In this document: piece after piece, positions 43,376-51,805 of the stretch
How the letters are laid out: each line of letters begins with the position of its first letter
Position numbering within the stretch: the first letter of the stretch is position 1
Source of the DNA: CAJCJE01 sp036494465
Lineage (GTDB): Bacteria; Actinomycetota; Actinomycetes; Mycobacteriales; Pseudonocardiaceae
DNA length: 64,000 nucleotides
Direction of reading: 5' to 3'
NCBI GenBank assembly: GCA_036494465.1
Contig: DASXOJ010000250.1
Location: 1-64,000 of the forward strand
Program-made: the position numbers and the translations under genes
Notes under the pieces: model-generated
The model's input: only the letters and a program-made list of their open reading frames with translations
Databases searched by the model: none
What the model was told of the DNA's origin: nothing

Positions 43376-43795
43376 GTGGGCGAAGGTCACCGGCAGTCCG
43401 GTGAACCGGACCAGCAGGCGACGCCCGTGCAGGCCGCCGCGGATGGCGTTGCCATCGCGGTGGAACCGGTAGGGGAGCGGTGGTTGGTGTTGCATGTCAC
43501 CGGTGAGGTGGACATGCTCACCGCGCCGGTGCTCGCCGAGCAGATCGAGTACCAGGTGGGTGCGGACGGCGTGGCCAGCGACCGCGCGCTCGTGTTCGAC
43601 CTGACCGGCGTCGGGTTCCTCGGCTCGGCGGGGCTCGCCGTGCTCGCCGAGGCGTCCAAGCGCGCCGCCGATCAGTCGCTGCCGAAGGTTCGTGTCGTCG
43701 CGGGTTCGCGTTCGGTGTTGCGACCGATCGAAGTGACCGGTTTGGACAGTGTCCTGGACATTCACCCGGACCTGGCCAGCGCAACCTCGGACTGA
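43376..43795 (+). CDS. STAS-domain anti-anti-sigma factor
   Basis: A 139-residue STAS protein. The core is LVLHVTGEVDMLTAPVLAEQ, ALVFDLTGVGFLGSAGLAVL and VRVVAGSRSVLRPIEVTGLD, with the phosphorylatable Ser in FLGSAGL. Dephosphorylated STAS proteins sequester the anti-sigma kinase and release sigma. The GTG at 43376 was chosen for its perfect AGGAGG 5 bases upstream; the ATG at 43343 would add 11 residues and is possible. It forms a pair with the preceding SpoIIAB-like gene. Confidence 0.88.
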   Translation: MGEGHRQSGEPDQQATPVQAAADGVAIAVEPVGERWLVLHVTGEVDMLTAPVLAEQIEYQVGADGVASDRALVFDLTGVGFLGSAGLAVLAEASKRAADQSLPKVRVVAGSRSVLRPIEVTGLDSVLDIHPDLASATSD

Positions 43796-43803
43796 CGCGT
43801 TTG

Positions 43804-43852
43804 CCTCTCGCCGTGCCCGGGTAACAAGCACCTCGGGGTGAGCGGCGAGAGG
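43804..43852 (+). ncRNA. Stem-loop that may end the STAS transcript or mask the next RBS
   Basis: CCTCTCGCCG (43804-43813) pairs perfectly with CGGCGAGAGG (43843-43852). A smaller hairpin, CACC-TCGG-GGTG, lies in the loop. The right arm contains GAGAGG, the only Shine-Dalgarno-like sequence for the GTG at 43859. It could be a terminator, an mRNA switch, or both. Confidence 0.5.
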
Positions 43853-43858
43853 TGGTTC

Positions 43859-44071
43859 GTGGTGGCAGTTACTCGGGTCGAGATCGGCGCGGACATGGCG
43901 TTGCGCTGTGTCGGCTGCGATCGGTGGGACCTGCGGGAAGCGCTGTTGGTGGACGAGCGCGGTTTCGTGCTGTTGCGCGGTACCGCGTGCCTGAACTGCC
44001 GGCGGCACCGCGCCGAGGGCTATGACGAACGGGACGAGTTCTTCGCGCCGCCCAGCTACTCGTTCGGCTGA
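43859..44071 (+). CDS. Small CxxC...CxxC protein
   Basis: A 70-residue protein with two cysteine pairs, LRCVGCDRW and TACLNCRRHR, spaced about 27 residues apart. This is consistent with a zinc-ribbon or a redox-sensitive knuckle. The middle (DLREALLVDERGFVLLRG) looks like a beta hairpin. No family is recognised. The GTG at 43859 is preceded by GAGAGG within a hairpin arm; a GTG at 43838 would lie in the hairpin loop. Co-orientation with the STAS gene suggests, but does not prove, a link with the stress module. Confidence 0.6.
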   Translation: MVAVTRVEIGADMALRCVGCDRWDLREALLVDERGFVLLRGTACLNCRRHRAEGYDERDEFFAPPSYSFG

Positions 44072-44074
44072 TCG

Positions 44075-45460
44075 CTACGGCAGCCGGGCGGCGTGCTCGG
44101 CCATGTCCGCGAGCAGATCGCCGTGTTCTTCGACGCGCGCAACGACCTCGTCGGGCAGGAACATCAGGTCCGACACGCGGTCGCAGTCGCGCACTTCGGC
44201 CCAGGTGACCGGAGTGGATACCGTCGGCGCTTCGCGGGCGCGCAGTGAATACGGTGCGATCGTGGTTTTCGCCGGATTGTTCTGGCTCCAGTCGATGAAC
44301 ACCTTGCCCTTGCGCTGCGCCTTGGCCATCACCGCGAGGATCTGCCCGGGATGCTCGCGGGCGAGCCGTTCGGCGAGCGCCTTGGCGTAGGCCGAGGTCC
44401 GGTCGGCGGAGCTGACCCGGACCGGCACGTAGAGCTGCATTCCCTTGGCGCCGCTGGTTTTCGGGTACCCGACCAGGCCGTCCTCGTCGAGCACGGCCTT
44501 GATCAGTTCGGCCACCCGGCAGCATTCGACCAGGGTCGCGGGCGCGCCAGGGTCGAGGTCGAACACCATCAGGTCCGGCGGGTGCTTGGCACCCCGCCCA
44601 CCGACCCTCCACTGTGGAACGTGCAGTTCGATGGCGGCCAGGTTCGCCGCCCAGATCAACGTGGGCAGGTCGTCGATCATCGGATAGTCGGCGGTGTCCG
44701 TGCCCTTGCTGCTGTTCGGCGTCTCCAGCCGCATCGTGCGCACCCAGTCCGGCGCGTGCCGGGACACGTCCTTCTCGAAGAACGACGCGGCATCCACGCC
44801 GTCCGGGTAGCGCTTGAACGTGGTCGGCCGGTCGGCGAGGTGCGGGAGCAGGACCGGGGCGATCTGCCGGTAGTAGTCGATCACTTCGGCCTTGCTGAAC
44901 CCGTCAGTCGGGTAGAGCACCTTCTCCATGTTGGTCAGGCGCAACTGCCGCTCGCCGACCCGGACGGTGATCTTCGTCTGCGTCGCAGGTGGGTCGTCGG
45001 ACCCCTTTTTCCTGCGGACGAGCCAGTTGCGCTCGTCCTCGTCGTGCGCGCGGAAGAACACGTAACCGCCCTCGACCCGGTCGCCGTGCAGGATCACCTC
45101 GACCTCGTCGTCGGTCCACTTGATCGTCTCGTACCGGCCGCGATCCCAGATGACCATCTCGCCGGCGCCGTACTCGCCGTGCGGGATGCGGCCCTCGAAC
45201 GCGGCGTACTCCAACGGGTGATCCTCGGTGTGCACGGCGAGCCGGACCTGACCCGGTTCGATCAGCAGCCCCTTGGGCACCGCCCACGACACCAGCACGC
45301 CGTCCCGTTCCAACCGCACGTCGTAGTGCAGTCGCCGGGCGTGGTGCTCCTGCACGACGAACAGGTCGTTGTCGCCTGCCGACAGCGGACCGTCCGCAGG
45401 CACCGGCTCGGGCGTCTTGGCTGCGTCACGTTTACGGCGGTACTCCCGCAGGTTCGCCAC
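44075..45460 (-). CDS. LigD-like 3'-phosphoesterase plus polymerase protein (no ligase domain)
   Basis: A 461-residue DNA end-processing protein. The PE domain (residues about 30-165) has FVVQEHHARRLHYDVRLERD and the metal residues around PHGEYGAGEMVIWDRG. The primase-polymerase domain (about 170-455) has VLYPTDGFSKAEVIDYYRQI, FEKDVSRHAPDWV, the metal-binding DLMVFDLDPG and FIDWSQNNPAKTTIAPYSLR. In bacterial end joining these activities trim and fill ends for LigD ligase with Ku. Neither a ligase domain nor ku is in the window. It runs up to the convergent CxxC gene. Confidence 0.9.
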   Translation of the reverse strand: MANLREYRRKRDAAKTPEPVPADGPLSAGDNDLFVVQEHHARRLHYDVRLERDGVLVSWAVPKGLLIEPGQVRLAVHTEDHPLEYAAFEGRIPHGEYGAGEMVIWDRGRYETIKWTDDEVEVILHGDRVEGGYVFFRAHDEDERNWLVRRKKGSDDPPATQTKITVRVGERQLRLTNMEKVLYPTDGFSKAEVIDYYRQIAPVLLPHLADRPTTFKRYPDGVDAASFFEKDVSRHAPDWVRTMRLETPNSSKGTDTADYPMIDDLPTLIWAANLAAIELHVPQWRVGGRGAKHPPDLMVFDLDPGAPATLVECCRVAELIKAVLDEDGLVGYPKTSGAKGMQLYVPVRVSSADRTSAYAKALAERLAREHPGQILAVMAKAQRKGKVFIDWSQNNPAKTTIAPYSLRAREAPTVSTPVTWAEVRDCDRVSDLMFLPDEVVARVEEHGDLLADMAEHAARLP

Positions 45461-45478
45461 GCTGTCGAGGGTAGGCGC

Positions 45479-45862
45479 TCAGCCCACGTCGCGACTGTTG
45501 GCGCGCAGCTTGTGCGGGTCGATGTCGGCCTTCTCCAGGCCGAAGCTGATGATCCGACCTGGGGTGATCCGGATCAGTTCGCCCTCAACCGCGCCGGTGC
45601 CGCGAATCTCCAGGCAGCGCACCCGCCAGGGGTCCACCGACACGATGTCGTCCACCACGAACGCGGCATGCCCGTTCGCCGCCACGTTGCGATACTTCCT
45701 GCTCTTGGTCATGTTGAAGCCGCCGATGTCGATCGTGCCGAGTTCCGCGTTGTAGCTGAACCCGACCGGGCTGACCTGGAGCGTGCCGTCCGGTGCCTGG
45801 GTGGCGAGCCGGCCGATCCGCTGCTCGGCGAGGTAGTCCAGTTCGTCCTGGGTGAATGACAT
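45479..45862 (-). CDS. PPOX-class F420-type split-barrel protein
   Basis: A 127-residue pyridoxamine-phosphate-oxidase-fold protein of the actinobacterial F420-associated group. Features are LAEQRIGRLATQAPDGTLQV, SYNAELGTIDIGGFNMTKSR, KYRNVAANGHAAFVVDDI and LEIRGTGAVEGELIRITPG. It probably binds flavin or F420 and reduces a small substrate. It lies 18 bases downstream of the LigD-like gene's start on the same strand and may be its promoter-proximal partner, though the functions are unrelated. The ATG at 45862 has a good TCATAATC-type A/T-rich region upstream. Confidence 0.85.
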   Translation of the reverse strand: MSFTQDELDYLAEQRIGRLATQAPDGTLQVSPVGFSYNAELGTIDIGGFNMTKSRKYRNVAANGHAAFVVDDIVSVDPWRVRCLEIRGTGAVEGELIRITPGRIISFGLEKADIDPHKLRANSRDVG

Positions 45863-45886
45863 GGACCGATTATGAAACCTGCACCA

Positions 45887-45914
45887 TTGTCGAGGTCAAT
45901 CCCGCGGCTACCAT
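45887..45914 (+). promoter_or_regulatory. Candidate housekeeping promoter for the alpha/beta hydrolase
   Basis: TTGTCG (45887-45892) and TACCAT (45909-45914) with a 16-base spacer, 34 bases upstream of the hydrolase start. Reasonable but unconfirmed. Confidence 0.35.
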
Positions 45915-45947
45915 CGTCGTTACATATTGCGACGAGGAGGGGGAAAC

Positions 45948-46709
45948 GTGGCAGTCGCCGACATTGCCGGTCAAACGGTCCATTACGAGGTGACCGGGGA
46001 CGGCGCACCCGTGGTGTTGTTGCACGGCGCGCTCGGCGGTGGGGACGCCTGGTTCCGGCAGATCCCGGCGCTGGCCGAGGCGGGTTTCCAGGTGTGGGCG
46101 CCGGACCGCAGCGGTCACGGCCGCTCACCGGACGTGGCAGGCCCGTTCAGCTACGACGCCATGGCCGAGCAGACCGCAGCCTTCCTGGACACGGTCGTCG
46201 ACCGGCGCGCGCACCTGGTCGGCTGGAGCGACGGCGCCGTGGTCGGCGCGCTGGTCGCCCGGCACCGCCCGGAACTCGTCGACCGGCTCGTGCTGATCGG
46301 CCAGTACTTCGACCCGTCCGGCGAGATCGAGGACGGTCTGGTCGACCAGTTGGCGGCGATGCGCGACAACCCGCCGGAGTTCTTCCGCGACGCGTACGCG
46401 GCCACCTCGCCGGACGGCGGCGATCACTTCGCGGTCGTCTACGGCAAGACCATCGACATGGTGTCGAACTGGACCGGGCTGCCGCTGGCCGAACTGGCCA
46501 AGATCGGCGCGCCCACCCTGGTGCTGCAAGGCGACCAGGACGAGGTGCGACTGGAACACAGCGCCGCGGTCGCCACCGCCGTCCCGGAGGCGCGACTGGC
46601 CGTGCTGCCCGGCACGCACGCGCTGCCGCTGGAAAGCCCGCACCTGGTCAACCCGCTGCTGATCGACTTCCTGCGCGGCGGCCCGGCCACCTTCGGCCTG
46701 CCCGGCTGA
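45948..46709 (+). CDS. Alpha/beta-fold hydrolase
   Basis: A 253-residue cytoplasmic hydrolase. The oxyanion motif VVLLHGALGGGDAWF, the turn APDRSGHGRSPD and the nucleophile elbow LVGWSDGAVV (Ser) are present. The acid Asp lies in LQGDQDEVR and the His in PGTHALPLESP. The small lid suggests an esterase or carboxylesterase-like enzyme on a small substrate. The GTG at 45948 is chosen for GAGGAGGGGG 5 bases upstream. It ends 3 bases before the stop of the convergent YbaB gene. Confidence 0.88.
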   Translation: MAVADIAGQTVHYEVTGDGAPVVLLHGALGGGDAWFRQIPALAEAGFQVWAPDRSGHGRSPDVAGPFSYDAMAEQTAAFLDTVVDRRAHLVGWSDGAVVGALVARHRPELVDRLVLIGQYFDPSGEIEDGLVDQLAAMRDNPPEFFRDAYAATSPDGGDHFAVVYGKTIDMVSNWTGLPLAELAKIGAPTLVLQGDQDEVRLEHSAAVATAVPEARLAVLPGTHALPLESPHLVNPLLIDFLRGGPATFGLPG

Positions 46710-46712
46710 GCG

Positions 46713-47219
46713 TCACCGCTCGCCGCCGCGCAGCCAGGTCTCGGGGGCGTCGTCGGAGTCCTGCCGGGGGCGGCCCGGGTCTTGCGGTGCCGGTTCGTCC
46801 GGAATCCCGGGCAGCATGTCGGCCAGCGAGGGCGCGCCCGGCACCAGATCCGACACGTCCGGCAGGTCCTCGGTCAACGGCCGCATCAGATCCGCTGCCT
46901 GGCGGCGCACCTGCGCGGTACCGCGCACCACGAGCTCGGTGATGGTGCGCGCGAGTTCTTCCGGGGTGGTGTCGTCGAACGCGGTCCGCCCCAGTCGCAG
47001 CTCGGTGAGCGTGCCCGCGCTGTCGATCCGTACCCGGACAGTGCCATTCGGTGACGACAGTTCTGCCGACAACGCGGCAGCCGCCTGCTGCGCTTCGCGC
47101 AATTGTTCGGTGCGCTTGTCGAAATCGCCGAGCAGTTCGCCGACTTTCGCGCGTAACGCCGCGCTGCGCGCGTCCAGACGCGCCTTTCTGTCCGAAGAAT
47201 CCGGTGCGGGTCCGGTCAT
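46713..47219 (-). CDS. YbaB/EbfC-family protein next to WXG100-like gene
   Basis: A 168-residue protein. Residues about 10-105 match the YbaB/EbfC nucleoid-associated fold (LRAKVGELLGDFDKRTEQLR, SPNGTVRVRIDSAGTLTELR, ELARTITELVVRGTAQVRRQ). A Pro-rich disordered tail follows (GAPSLADMLPGIPDEPAPQD). This YbaB form with a tail often accompanies WXG100 or polymorphic-toxin genes in actinobacteria, where its role is unclear. It is divergent from the WXG100-like gene with 72 bases between starts and so may share its regulation. Confidence 0.78.
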   Translation of the reverse strand: MTGPAPDSSDRKARLDARSAALRAKVGELLGDFDKRTEQLREAQQAAAALSAELSSPNGTVRVRIDSAGTLTELRLGRTAFDDTTPEELARTITELVVRGTAQVRRQAADLMRPLTEDLPDVSDLVPGAPSLADMLPGIPDEPAPQDPGRPRQDSDDAPETWLRGGER

Positions 47220-47291
47220 TGCTCAATCGTACGTGCGCGAAGGACAGTATTCTCTCGATTGACGGACCGAGCGGCGGACCTGGGGGTTCGA

Positions 47292-47999
47292 GTGGCAGTC
47301 GACGACTTACCCGGACCGGTGGTCAATTTGTTGAACGTGCTGGGCGTTCCGTGGCCCTACGTCAACGAGGACACCGTCACCCAGTTCGCCGGCCTGGCTC
47401 GGGAATTCGGCCAAGCCGTGCAGACCACGCACGCCGACGCGACCCAGGCCATTTCCGGTATCGCACAGGCGCACCAGGGCGCGTCGACCGAAAAGATGAA
47501 TTCCGGTTGGGCCAACATGTCCAGTGCCCACGTGGACGAACTGGTCACCGCGTGCGGCGTCCTCGCCGACGCGCTGGACGTCGGCGCCGCCTACATCGTC
47601 GCGCAGAAGCTCGAAGCGCTGGTCACGTTGATCAGCATGGCCATCGCGTTCATCGCCGACCAGGCCGCGTCCGTGGCCACGCTGGGGTTGGCAGAAGCCG
47701 CGGTGCCGTTGATCATCGAAGGTGCGGAACGGCTGGTGAAATCCCTGGTCATGGACCTGCAACAGGAGATCATCGGGAAGGTCGTCGAAGCGGCGGCCAA
47801 ACCGCTGTTCGCGAAGGTCGAGGCGGCCATGGCCGGTCTGGACTGGTCCAAGAGCGGCGGGACGAGCGGCGCGAGCACCGGTTTCTCCCTGGATGCGGAC
47901 ACGGTCCGCACGCACACCGCGGCGCTGCGCACGCACGCGGCGACCATGCGCCAGCACGGCGCGAATTTCCAGCAGGGCGTGCAGGGACTGAGCTTCTGA
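47292..47999 (+). CDS. WXG100-like helical protein preceding an RHS toxin
   Basis: A 235-residue, mostly helical protein. After VNLLNVLGVPWPYVNEDTVT a helical hairpin (about 30-100) has GWANMSSAHVDELV at the turn, similar to the W-x-G turn of WXG100 proteins. A hydrophobic segment follows (LEALVTLISMAIAFIADQAA), then a C-terminal helical region with TVRTHTAALRTHAATMRQHG. The layout resembles LXG/WXG-type partners of large type VII substrates. The GTG at 47292 has GGGGG upstream. Its stop overlaps the RHS start (TGATG), showing coupling. It likely acts as the toxin's export or chaperone partner. Confidence 0.75.
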   Translation: MAVDDLPGPVVNLLNVLGVPWPYVNEDTVTQFAGLAREFGQAVQTTHADATQAISGIAQAHQGASTEKMNSGWANMSSAHVDELVTACGVLADALDVGAAYIVAQKLEALVTLISMAIAFIADQAASVATLGLAEAAVPLIIEGAERLVKSLVMDLQQEIIGKVVEAAAKPLFAKVEAAMAGLDWSKSGGTSGASTGFSLDADTVRTHTAALRTHAATMRQHGANFQQGVQGLSF

Positions 48000-50900
48000 T
48001 GGCGGACAGCGAACTGGGCGTGGTGTTCGAAGGGCTTGCGCAGGACGCCGAACCGGCCGCGGGCAACATGGCCAAATCCGTTGCCGACGTCGCCGAGAAT
48101 GCCGCGAACATCGAGGACGGCAACGTCGCCGACACCCTGGCCAGGGACGCGAGCAACGCCAAGTCCTTCGACGACATCGCGCCCGGCAGCGAACCCGTGC
48201 CGCCGGAGCCGACCCCGACCGACGGAGGTGCACCCTCGGACGACGCCGGCGCACCGCCCGGCCACCCCGACGAACCACCCACCCCGGGCGGCCAGCGGGC
48301 CGAGGGCAACGACGGCGTCGACGGCGAGGGCGGCGACCCGGTCGACGTGGTGTCCGGGCAGATGATCACCGACGCGGCCGACGTCACCCTCGCCGGGGCG
48401 CTGCCGCTGATCCTGCGCCGCGCCTACGCCTCGGGCTACCGCGACGGCGCCCGGTTCGGACCGGGCTGGTCGGCAACCATCGACCAGCGCCTCGAATTCA
48501 CCGCCGGGTCGATCCGCTACCTCGGCGACGACGGCCAGGTTCTCGTCTACCCGCACCCGGACGGCGCGCCGGTGCTGCCCGCCGCGGGCGCGCGCTGGCC
48601 GTTGACCAGGGACGGCGCCACCTACCGGGTGACCGACCCCAGTTCCGGCCTTGTCCGCCACTTCGCGCCCGACGAGACCACGCCCGACCGGTTCCCGCTC
48701 GCCGCGCTGACCGACCGCAACGGCAACCGGATCGCCTTCGCGCCCGACCGGGTCAGCCACGACGGCGGCTACCTGATCGCCGTCGACACCACCAGCACCC
48801 CGGTCGGTCAGCGGGTCAGCGGGTTGCGGCTGCTCGACGGCTCGCCAGACGGGATCCGGCTGGTTCGCTACGGCTACGACGACCGGGGGCGGCTGACCGC
48901 GATCACCGACTCCACCGGCGCCCCGTACCGCTACGACTACGACGACGCCGATCGCATCGTCGCCTGGACCGACCGCAACGACTACCGCTACACCTATACC
49001 TACGACCCGTCCGGCCGGGTGATCCGGGCGCGAGGCCAGGACGGCGCGCTCGGCTCGTCCTTCACCTACGACACCGAGAACCGCACCAGCACCGTCACCA
49101 ACGCCGCCGGCGACACCACCGTCTACCACTACGACCGCCACAACCACCTGACCAGGGTGATCGACCCGCTCGGCAACACGGTCGGCATGGAGTACGACGC
49201 CTACCACCGGTTGCTCTCCCACACCGACGGGCTCGGCAACACGATCCGCTACACGCTCGACGAGAACGGCGATCCGATCCAGGTCGACCAGCCGGACGGC
49301 TCCCGCCTGAGTATCGAATACCGGAACCAGCGCCCGGTACTGGCGATCGACGCCGACGGTGGACGCTGGGAACACCGCTACGACGAGCGCGGCAATCTGC
49401 TGTCCGTCACCGACCCAGCGGGCGGCGTCATCGCCTACACCTACGACGCGCGCGGTCATCGCATCGCCCGCACCGACCCGCTCGGCCGCGTCGAACGCTA
49501 CGTCACCAACCCGGCCGGTCTCGTCGTGGTTGTCACCACGGCGCGTGGTGACAACGCCCAGTTCACCCGGGACGCGTTCGGCCGCATCGCGGCGATCACC
49601 GATCCGATGCGCGGCGTCACCCGGCAGGGCTGGACCGTCGAGGGCAGACCGATGTGGCGCACGTGGGCGGATGGCGCCCAGGAACAGTGGCGGCACGACG
49701 CAGCAGGCAACCTGATCGAATACCGCGACCCGGCCGGTCGCGCCACATCCTTGAGCTACGGCCCGTTCGGCCTCCCAGCCGCGCGCACCGATCCCGACGG
49801 CGCGGTGTACCAGTTCACCCACGACCACGAACTGCGGCTCACCGCCGTGACCAATCCGCTCGGCCTGCGCTGGCGGTACGTGTTCGACGTGGCCGGGCGG
49901 CTGGTCGAAGAGACCGACTTCAACGAACGCACCGTGCGCTACACCAACGACGCGGCCAACCGGCTTGCCTCGCGCACCAACGGCGCGGGCCAGACCGTGC
50001 GGTACGACCGCGACGCGGTCGGGCGGGTCACCCGGGCTCTCGCCGACGACGGCCGGACGACGAGTTTCGGCTACGACCTGGCGGGCCGGACGGTGCGCGC
50101 CGCCACCGACGACTGCGTACTCGAATACGGCTACGACGCCATCGGCCGGATCATCGCTGAGACCGTGGACGGCCGAACCCTGCACCACAGCTACGATCTG
50201 GCCGGTCAGCGTGTCCGCCGCGTCACCCCGTCCGGCGCGGTGTCCACCTGGACCTATGACGCGGCCGGACTGCCCGCCGGGCTGACGACGGCAGGCGGAA
50301 ACCTGGCATTCCGGCACGACGCGGCAGGGCGGGAGATCGGCCGGACCTTCGGCAACGCCACCCTGACCCAGGACTGGGACCCGGCGAATCAACTCATCGG
50401 GCAAACGATCTGGAGCCGGGACAACGCCGGTTCGGCCCAGCGGCTGCAGGCTCGCGGCTACACCTACCATCCCGACGGCCGCGCGGCCGCGATCGCGGAC
50501 CTGCTCGCGGGTACCCGCCAGTTCGACCTCGACGCGGCGGGCCGGGTCACCGGCGTGCGCGCGGCCAACTGGCGGGAGACCTACGCCTACGACGCGCTGG
50601 GCAACCTGTCCGCCGCCGGTTACCCGGCCCGCGACGACGACGCGCAGGGACCGCGCCAGGTGCAGGGCACGCTGGTCCGGCAGGCCGGTCGCTGCACGTA
50701 CACCTACGACGCACAGGGCCGCGTGGTGCGCGCTATCCGCCACACGCTGTCCGGGCAGCGCCGGGAATGGCGCTATGGCTGGGATGCCGCCGATCGCCTC
50801 ACCGGCGTGGTGACTCCCGACGGCACCACCTGGCGCTACCGCTACGACCCGATGGGCCGCCGCATCGCCAAGACCCGCCTTGGCCCAGATGGCAATCCGG

Positions 50901-51805
50901 TCCAGGAAATCGAGTTCAGCTGGGACGGCGCGGCTCTCGCCGAACAGCGGACCGGCGGCGGTGGCCTCCGGGAGGCCGTGACCTGGGACTACGAACCCGA
51001 CGGCTACCGGCCCGCGACCCAACTGCACCGGACCTGGCGGTTCGACGCGAGCAGTCAGGAGGAGATCGACCGCCGCTTCTACGCGATCGTCACCGATCTC
51101 GTCGGCACCCCGAGCGAACTCCTCACCCCCGACGGCCGCATCGCCTGGCGCCGGTTCATGAGCCTGTGGGGCGTCGCCACCTCGACCGGTGAGTCCGGTG
51201 TGGACTGTCCACTCGGGTTTCCCGGCCAGTACGACGACGCCGAGACCGGCCTGCGCTACAACCTGATGCGCTACTACGACGCCGACACCGCCGCGTACCT
51301 CTCGCCCGACCCGTTCGGCCTGCGCCCCGCGGTCAACCCGCACCGCTACGTCGACAACCCGCTGCTGCTGATCGACCCGCTCGGCCTGTCCGCGTTCACC
51401 CCGCTACAGCTGGGATTCACGAACCTCTGGTCACCCGTCGAATACAACGGCCAGCGCGTCTACCAGCGCGACGACCTGATCGACCCGGACTACACCTCGC
51501 CCCTGGACAAATACGGCCGGACGAACCTGAAACGCATGACCCAGGGCCTGGCCCCGATGGGACCGGACGACAAACCGATCAACATCCACCACATGCTGCA
51601 AACCCAGGACGGCCCGCTCGCCGAAGTGACCCAGTCGATGCACCTGGCCCAAGGTGCCTACCAGGGGAGCGGTTCCTACAATACGTTGCACTGGAAGGCC
51701 GGTACCGACATTCCGAGCGGCATCGACCGGCCGGCGTTCGAGGACTGGAAAAAGGGCTACTGGAAAGAACGCGCCAAGGGATTCGGATGGTGTCCTAAGA
51801 CATGA
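47999..51805 (+). CDS. RHS-repeat polymorphic toxin with C-terminal LHH (HNH/Endo VII-type) nuclease
   Basis: A 1268-residue protein. An acidic Pro/Gly-rich N-terminus (about 1-120) is followed by DPVDVVSGQMITDAADVTLA, the start typical of DUF6531. Many YD/RHS repeats follow (such as GYDDRGRLTAITDSTGAPYR and YTYDPSGRVIRARG), encapsulating the toxin. The core ends with RYYDADTAAYLSPDPFG and IDPLGLS. The variable C-terminus (last about 137 residues) has INIHHMLQTQDGPLAEVTQS and LHW, matching LHH-type HNH nucleases. There is no Sec signal, so export probably uses the upstream WXG100-like partner. The stop overlaps the immunity gene's start. Confidence 0.92.
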   Translation: MADSELGVVFEGLAQDAEPAAGNMAKSVADVAENAANIEDGNVADTLARDASNAKSFDDIAPGSEPVPPEPTPTDGGAPSDDAGAPPGHPDEPPTPGGQRAEGNDGVDGEGGDPVDVVSGQMITDAADVTLAGALPLILRRAYASGYRDGARFGPGWSATIDQRLEFTAGSIRYLGDDGQVLVYPHPDGAPVLPAAGARWPLTRDGATYRVTDPSSGLVRHFAPDETTPDRFPLAALTDRNGNRIAFAPDRVSHDGGYLIAVDTTSTPVGQRVSGLRLLDGSPDGIRLVRYGYDDRGRLTAITDSTGAPYRYDYDDADRIVAWTDRNDYRYTYTYDPSGRVIRARGQDGALGSSFTYDTENRTSTVTNAAGDTTVYHYDRHNHLTRVIDPLGNTVGMEYDAYHRLLSHTDGLGNTIRYTLDENGDPIQVDQPDGSRLSIEYRNQRPVLAIDADGGRWEHRYDERGNLLSVTDPAGGVIAYTYDARGHRIARTDPLGRVERYVTNPAGLVVVVTTARGDNAQFTRDAFGRIAAITDPMRGVTRQGWTVEGRPMWRTWADGAQEQWRHDAAGNLIEYRDPAGRATSLSYGPFGLPAARTDPDGAVYQFTHDHELRLTAVTNPLGLRWRYVFDVAGRLVEETDFNERTVRYTNDAANRLASRTNGAGQTVRYDRDAVGRVTRALADDGRTTSFGYDLAGRTVRAATDDCVLEYGYDAIGRIIAETVDGRTLHHSYDLAGQRVRRVTPSGAVSTWTYDAAGLPAGLTTAGGNLAFRHDAAGREIGRTFGNATLTQDWDPANQLIGQTIWSRDNAGSAQRLQARGYTYHPDGRAAAIADLLAGTRQFDLDAAGRVTGVRAANWRETYAYDALGNLSAAGYPARDDDAQGPRQVQGTLVRQAGRCTYTYDAQGRVVRAIRHTLSGQRREWRYGWDAADRLTGVVTPDGTTWRYRYDPMGRRIAKTRLGPDGNPVQEIEFSWDGAALAEQRTGGGGLREAVTWDYEPDGYRPATQLHRTWRFDASSQEEIDRRFYAIVTDLVGTPSELLTPDGRIAWRRFMSLWGVATSTGESGVDCPLGFPGQYDDAETGLRYNLMRYYDADTAAYLSPDPFGLRPAVNPHRYVDNPLLLIDPLGLSAFTPLQLGFTNLWSPVEYNGQRVYQRDDLIDPDYTSPLDKYGRTNLKRMTQGLAPMGPDDKPINIHHMLQTQDGPLAEVTQSMHLAQGAYQGSGSYNTLHWKAGTDIPSGIDRPAFEDWKKGYWKERAKGFGWCPKT

